In this document: positions 60,301-64,000 of the stretch, piece after piece
Numbering within the stretch: position 1 is the first letter of the stretch
Layout of the letters: each line of letters starts with the position of its first letter
From: Gammaproteobacteria bacterium
GTDB taxonomy: Bacteria; Pseudomonadota; Gammaproteobacteria; Eutrophobiales; Eutrophobiaceae
Length of the DNA: 64,000 nt
NCBI GenBank assembly: GCA_012103475.1
Contig: WLWS01000003.1
Location: 525,565 to 589,564 of the forward strand
Direction of reading: 5' to 3'
Program-made: the position numbers and the translations under genes
Notes under the pieces: model-generated
The model's database searches: none
Seen by the model: the letters and a program-made list of their open reading frames with translations, nothing else
What the model was told of the DNA's origin: nothing

Positions 60301-60670
60301 GCCTTGCTCCGTGTGGTTTGCGGATTACATTGTCAAAATCATCCAGATAATAGGAGCGCCTTGAATATATTTCTCTGTTATGCCGGGACATGGTGCTCGC
60401 TAATCGCCTGATGCCAATCAAGGCCAATGGGAATACCTCGCTATTTGATTTCATCTCCATCTGAGTAAGGTGCTGCATATCCTCAACAGGTACGCCAGGG
60501 TATTTAACAATTCGAAATCGGTCGCTGAGTTCGTTCTTTCCATACTCACAGCCGTCCGGCCTAACTTCAACAACATCGCCTTTCTTGTAACTTCCAGACA
60601 AATCCTTGTCTGGATCGGGATTGACGTTGTCAACGTTTCTGATTAGTAATTCACACATGTTTGATGTCAT
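60284..60670 (-). CDS. Phage protein of unknown function
   Basis: CELLIRNVDNVNPDPDKDLSGSYKKGDVVEVRPDGCEYG; operon context. Confidence 0.6.
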   Translation of the reverse strand: MTSNMCELLIRNVDNVNPDPDKDLSGSYKKGDVVEVRPDGCEYGKNELSDRFRIVKYPGVPVEDMQHLTQMEMKSNSEVFPLALIGIRRLASTMSRHNREIYSRRSYYLDDFDNVIRKPHGARHAINT

Positions 60671-60685
60671 TCTGCCACGCTGAGA

Positions 60686-60943
60686 TCAGTCCTTTTTCGT
60701 GGCAGCCTTCTTCGATGCTTTTTTCTTTGCTGTCTTTTTCGCTGGCGCTTCAGGGTTCAAGCCTTTTTCATACTGCTCGCGCTCTTCCTCGCTCGGCGAG
60801 GTAAAATGAAGCTTGGTCTCCTGACTGAGGCGTTCGAGTTGCTCTTTATCAAACTGATCCATATCGACGACTTCCGACTCCGACCAGGCATGACCGCACC
60901 GACGATACCCGGGCTGACTGCAGGTGACTTTTGCAAGATTCAT
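60686..60943 (-). CDS. Phage protein with Lys/Ala-rich C-terminal tail (FluMu-type)
   Basis: VTCSQPGYRRCGHAWSESEVVDMDQFDKEQLERLSQE...PAKKTAKKKASKKAATKKD. Confidence 0.6.
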   Translation of the reverse strand: MNLAKVTCSQPGYRRCGHAWSESEVVDMDQFDKEQLERLSQETKLHFTSPSEEEREQYEKGLNPEAPAKKTAKKKASKKAATKKD

Positions 60944-60965
60944 AATTCACTCCTTCTGTTGTGAT

Positions 60966-61042
60966 TGGTAGCCGTGGCTAGATTTGAACTAGCGACCTCC
61001 GGGTTATGAGCCCGGCGAGCTGCCAGACTGCTCCACACGGCG
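60966..61042 (-). tRNA. Initiator-type tRNA-fMet(CAT) encoded inside prophage
   Basis: CGCCGTGTGGAGCAGTCTGGCAGCTCGCCGGGCTCATAACCCGGAGGTCGCTAGTTCAAATCTAGCCACGGCTACCA; C1xU72 mismatch, A11:U24, GGG/CCC anticodon stem. Confidence 0.92.
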
Positions 61043-61064
61043 ATAAATTGTTTCTCAATGCAAA

Positions 61065-61088
61065 GGGCGGGACAAAAATGCCCCGCCC
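61065..61088 (-). terminator. Strong hairpin between capsid gene and prophage tRNA (terminator or processing element)
   Basis: GGGCGGG-loop-CCCGCCC; weak T-tract (TTTGCATT) on minus strand. Confidence 0.45.
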
Positions 61089-61123
61089 TCGCAGGGCCTA
61101 CACGCTACGGGTAATATTCGTTA

Positions 61124-62167
61124 CTAGCTGAGCCACTCCGTGACTAACAAGTCGACCGCATCACGGTTGACGTTGGTCGCGCCGTCTGCCTTACGCTCGG
61201 CCTTGATGACCTCCAGCGCTTCAGCACGATTGCTCGGCCCACACACCATAAGGTTCGGCTTAATGCCCAGGGGTTTGCCCGAACGCTTCTTCTGTCCCAT
61301 CATGGCCGCCAGAGCTGCTTCAAAGTTCGCCGCATCGAGCGTGTCTTTGCTGCCATAAGCCATCTGATGAAAACCGAAGCCCACGTTCATTCGACCGTCG
61401 ACGCCGTAGCGCAATTCTTTTTTGTCGAATACGTTGTCGTCATCAACACGGTCTTTGGCGACAAAATCAAACATGCGTCGCTGCTGGTAGATGAGCGGCT
61501 TCAGCGGTCGGCGAGTGTCCATGAGAAACCAGGGTGCACCTGCACCGGCGCCGTCATTGGAGTAACTGATTTCCGCACCGTTTTCATCGTAGCCAAGATG
61601 ATCGGTGTCGAAAAAGAATTGACCGTCATAGCCCGCTAATGCAAAGCCAGCAACCAGCTGCTCAAACACTAGCTGATCAGGAAAGCGAGCGGTCTCAAAT
61701 CCCATGTTGGAAAACAGCGGAGAGTAGACACCATACTGATCGTCCTCAACCGCATCGCGGTCGACGCCGATGGTTACCCACACGCCGTCAGAGTCGACCT
61801 GTTTAATCACACCCGCTACAGAGCGGGTGGCGCTGCCATCGGTGGCGGCCACCGTTTCGTCATCGACGATAAACGCGTTGTTTCCAACGTCGGCTTTATC
61901 TATCGCGTCCGCACCATGATTTTTGAATTTGAAAGTGCCTTTCAACACATTCACGCTGATATCAGCGGCAGAGCCTGCTGAATTGTCCGCCTGTGTCTCA
62001 CAGCGGCCAGCGGCCTTTAATGTGGTGGCTACCGAACCGGGTACCGCATCACCTGCGGCATTCAAGGCAACCAGCGCACCGGCATAGATAATGCTGGCAG
62101 CGGCGACGGGATAGCTGAAAAGATTGCCCTGACGTTCAGGAGTGTCTTTGTCTTTTGAGAGTGCCAT
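61124..62167 (-). CDS. Chimeric phage head protein: decoration (DUF2190-like) N-terminus fused to major capsid (Mu gpT-like) C-terminus
   Basis: NLFSYPVAAASIIYAGALVALNAAGDAVPGS...VDSDGVWVTI | GVDRDAVEDDQYGVYSPLFSNMGFE...FFFDTDHLGYD...YGVDGRMNVGFG...KAERKADGATNVNRDAVDLLVTEWLS. Confidence 0.8.
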   Translation of the reverse strand: MALSKDKDTPERQGNLFSYPVAAASIIYAGALVALNAAGDAVPGSVATTLKAAGRCETQADNSAGSAADISVNVLKGTFKFKNHGADAIDKADVGNNAFIVDDETVAATDGSATRSVAGVIKQVDSDGVWVTIGVDRDAVEDDQYGVYSPLFSNMGFETARFPDQLVFEQLVAGFALAGYDGQFFFDTDHLGYDENGAEISYSNDGAGAGAPWFLMDTRRPLKPLIYQQRRMFDFVAKDRVDDDNVFDKKELRYGVDGRMNVGFGFHQMAYGSKDTLDAANFEAALAAMMGQKKRSGKPLGIKPNLMVCGPSNRAEALEVIKAERKADGATNVNRDAVDLLVTEWLS

Positions 62168-62214
62168 AATCGAATTCCTGTGTTATGAGTTTTATATAAA
62201 TCGTTGCTACGCGA

Positions 62215-63300
62215 TTAAGACGACTCGGCTTCGGCCTGCCGGGTCTTTTTAAAGTCTTCCTGGCTGATGCCGAGATTCTTGCAGATAGCAATATCGGATT
62301 CCGATAAGGCCGCTTCCGGATCGAACTTGGCATTGCTGAGTGAAGTTTGCTTCTGCAACAAGGCCGGAATTGGTGTCGCGGAACCCACGTATTTTTTCAG
62401 GGCAGCGATATCACTCTTCGCTAAATCCTCCGCCCAGCCTTTCTGCGCAGCAGTCAAGCGACCATCGGCGAGCGCTGAATCGATGAGCACGGTTGCTTCG
62501 TTGTTGTTCATGATGCTTTTCAACGTAGCCAGCTCAGTCTTCATTTCTTCAACCACTGAAACAGAAACGAACTTGGCTGGATCAGGTATCTCTGCGGTAT
62601 CAATAGATGCCTTCAATGCTGCGATAGCGGTTTGCGCTTCTTCTTCAGTCGCTTCGACTTTCAGGCCAACGCCTTCCAGGAGGACGACATTCAATCCAGT
62701 GATGGCTTTCAATGCCGCAATGGCATCGTCAGCAGTAGCGTCTTCGTTCAGTCCAAGCAGCTTTAAAAGTTCTTTGTTCATGGAGTCATCCTCTGTTGAG
62801 TCGTCATGTTGAAATCGTTTTGCGGCCATCAAAGTCACTTCTTCCATCCCATCGATAGCGGGGAAGTTAGTTAGTCCAGCGTGATAGATATCGGTTGGTC
62901 GGCCTTCCTCGTCATAAGGAAATACCAGTGATATGTATTTGTACTGCTTTTTTGCAATCATGGTGCTCGCGTCTTCCGTCCAGTCGACAGTAGTTGCGAA
63001 CAGCCCTTCGCCATCAATGTACTCCATGTCATGCCACCAGCCAGCAGCAGGTGCCGGTTTGCCATTTTCAGCCGACAATAATGTCTGATGCTCGTAATCA
63101 ATCACCAGGTCATTATCTCGAGCGCTCACCTTGTCGATGACACGCTTGGCGATGGCTGCATTCATTTGGAAGTGCGGGGCATTTTTGGGCTGACCGTCCG
63201 TGCCACGAAACTCACCATGCGGCAAAAGCTGGGTAGGTTCGCCCTGGTTGACGTTGAGCTCGAAGGAGCAGACTGCAAGATTTGAACTTTGGCCTTTCAT
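62215..63300 (-). CDS. Phage I-like protease/scaffold (Mu gpI-like)
   Basis: QLLPHGEFRGTDGQPKNAPHFQMN, DLVIDYEHQTLLSAENGKPAPAAGWW, YKYISLVFPYDEEGRPTDIYHAGLTNFPAIDGM; start chosen at MKGQSS. Confidence 0.85.
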   Translation of the reverse strand: MKGQSSNLAVCSFELNVNQGEPTQLLPHGEFRGTDGQPKNAPHFQMNAAIAKRVIDKVSARDNDLVIDYEHQTLLSAENGKPAPAAGWWHDMEYIDGEGLFATTVDWTEDASTMIAKKQYKYISLVFPYDEEGRPTDIYHAGLTNFPAIDGMEEVTLMAAKRFQHDDSTEDDSMNKELLKLLGLNEDATADDAIAALKAITGLNVVLLEGVGLKVEATEEEAQTAIAALKASIDTAEIPDPAKFVSVSVVEEMKTELATLKSIMNNNEATVLIDSALADGRLTAAQKGWAEDLAKSDIAALKKYVGSATPIPALLQKQTSLSNAKFDPEAALSESDIAICKNLGISQEDFKKTRQAEAESS

Positions 63301-63582
63301 CGAGGCGCATTGTCGGAGAGGTGGCAGCTGGTACGGAACCTGAAATATTTCAGGGTGGGAATATCTGCAGTGGGTTTTACACCATAGCAGACGGATCAGC
63401 GGGCCGACAATAGGGCTTTTTGGCAGAATCGCGAATTCTGGCCTGATCACAAGGCGGTATGGGGCCAGATTGCCGTTTAAATTCGCCAGAAATCGTTTAA
63501 ATTTTTTTCAGCGGTACGGTAGGGGCTTGGATCGGACACAGGGCAACTGGTGCCCGAATTGGGGTAGATCGATATTTGGGGC

Positions 63583-63968
63583 TTATGGCGCGATATTCAG
63601 GTGATCGCCGAGGATGGCCAGAATTTCCAATTCGTCGGCTTTTGAGATCCCCAGGAAGGGTCGCTCGGGTATGTTTCGGTCATCATCACCAAACTGATGC
63701 GTGGCAGCCTTGATGTCGTCAGTGCCAAATTCCAGAGATTGATTGCCTGCCTGATAGCGCAGGCCGCCTCGGAGAAATCCGTCCAGTACCAGGACAAGAT
63801 CGGCGTTCCGTTTTTTCCGCTTCTGATAACCTGGGAGAGTGGGGCCCACGCGTTACCTTCTGGATCCACTTGATCGCTGAAGCGCTGATCATGTGACTCC
63901 AACAAGTACTCGCCGATCTCCTTCATGGCCGGTGACATGTCTCGGCCCAGGCGCTCGAGCTTCTCCAT
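63583..63968 (-). pseudogene. Phage virion morphogenesis protein (Mu gpG-like), frameshifted
   Basis: MEKLERLGRDMSPAMKEIGEYLLESHDQRFSDQVDPEGNAWAPLS in one frame, PGYQKRKKRNADLVLVLDGFLRGGLRYQAG...HQFGDDDRNIPERPFLGIS...ILAILGDHL in another. Confidence 0.8.
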
Positions 63969-64000
63969 TGCAGCGACAATTTCTCTGTCCTGGAATTTTA

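Larger units (their letters stand above)
44050..64000 (-). mobile_element. Mu-like (transposable-phage-type) prophage, structural module; right part outside window; probably defective
   Basis: Gene order on minus strand: gpG, gpI, capsid, gp36, gp37, gp38, sheath, tube, E/E', tape measure, N, P, 45, 46, 47 (gpJ-like), 48, tail fibre, assembly, Dam. Left limit approximate. Confidence 0.85.

Noticed and set aside
62167-62333. Short ORF 62136..62333 between gpI and the capsid gene
   Set aside because: Mostly overlaps the end of gpI in another frame; Arg/Pro-rich, no homology signal.

Overview
The window is a gammaproteobacterial-type chromosome. About 44 kb is host backbone, followed by about 20 kb of a Mu-like (myovirus-type) prophage structural module, transcribed right to left. 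It starts next to a tRNA-Lys and runs off the right edge. Host part: obgE end, proB, htpX, rpsT, murJ, ribF, ileS, lspA, ispH; a type IV pilus minor pilin/PilY1 cluster; a frameshifted PQQ dehydrogenase; a cluster of a secreted phosphatase with a kinase-like tail, a PycTM-like membrane protein and a CotH-like protein; a TonB receptor; a tandem pair of uncharacterised paralogs; mtdA/fchA; nadC; egtB/egtC; ampD/ampE; lpxH; ppiB; cysS; and a tRNA cluster (Pro, Arg, His, Lys). Most notable: (1) a 228-nt Azoarcus-like group I intron in the anticodon loop of tRNA-Arg(UCU); (2) an initiator-type tRNA-fMet inside the prophage late operon; (3) a lambda-identical GGGAAAG slippery site joining prophage tail chaperones E and E'; (4) three independent prophage lesions or oddities (amber codon in the tail sheath, apparent decoration/major capsid fusion, frameshift in the gpG-like gene); (5) the phosphatase/kinase-like, PycTM-like and CotH-like neighbourhood; (6) a phage protein with about 12 W/D-rich 14-residue repeats. 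All family calls come from reading motifs by eye; no database search was run.
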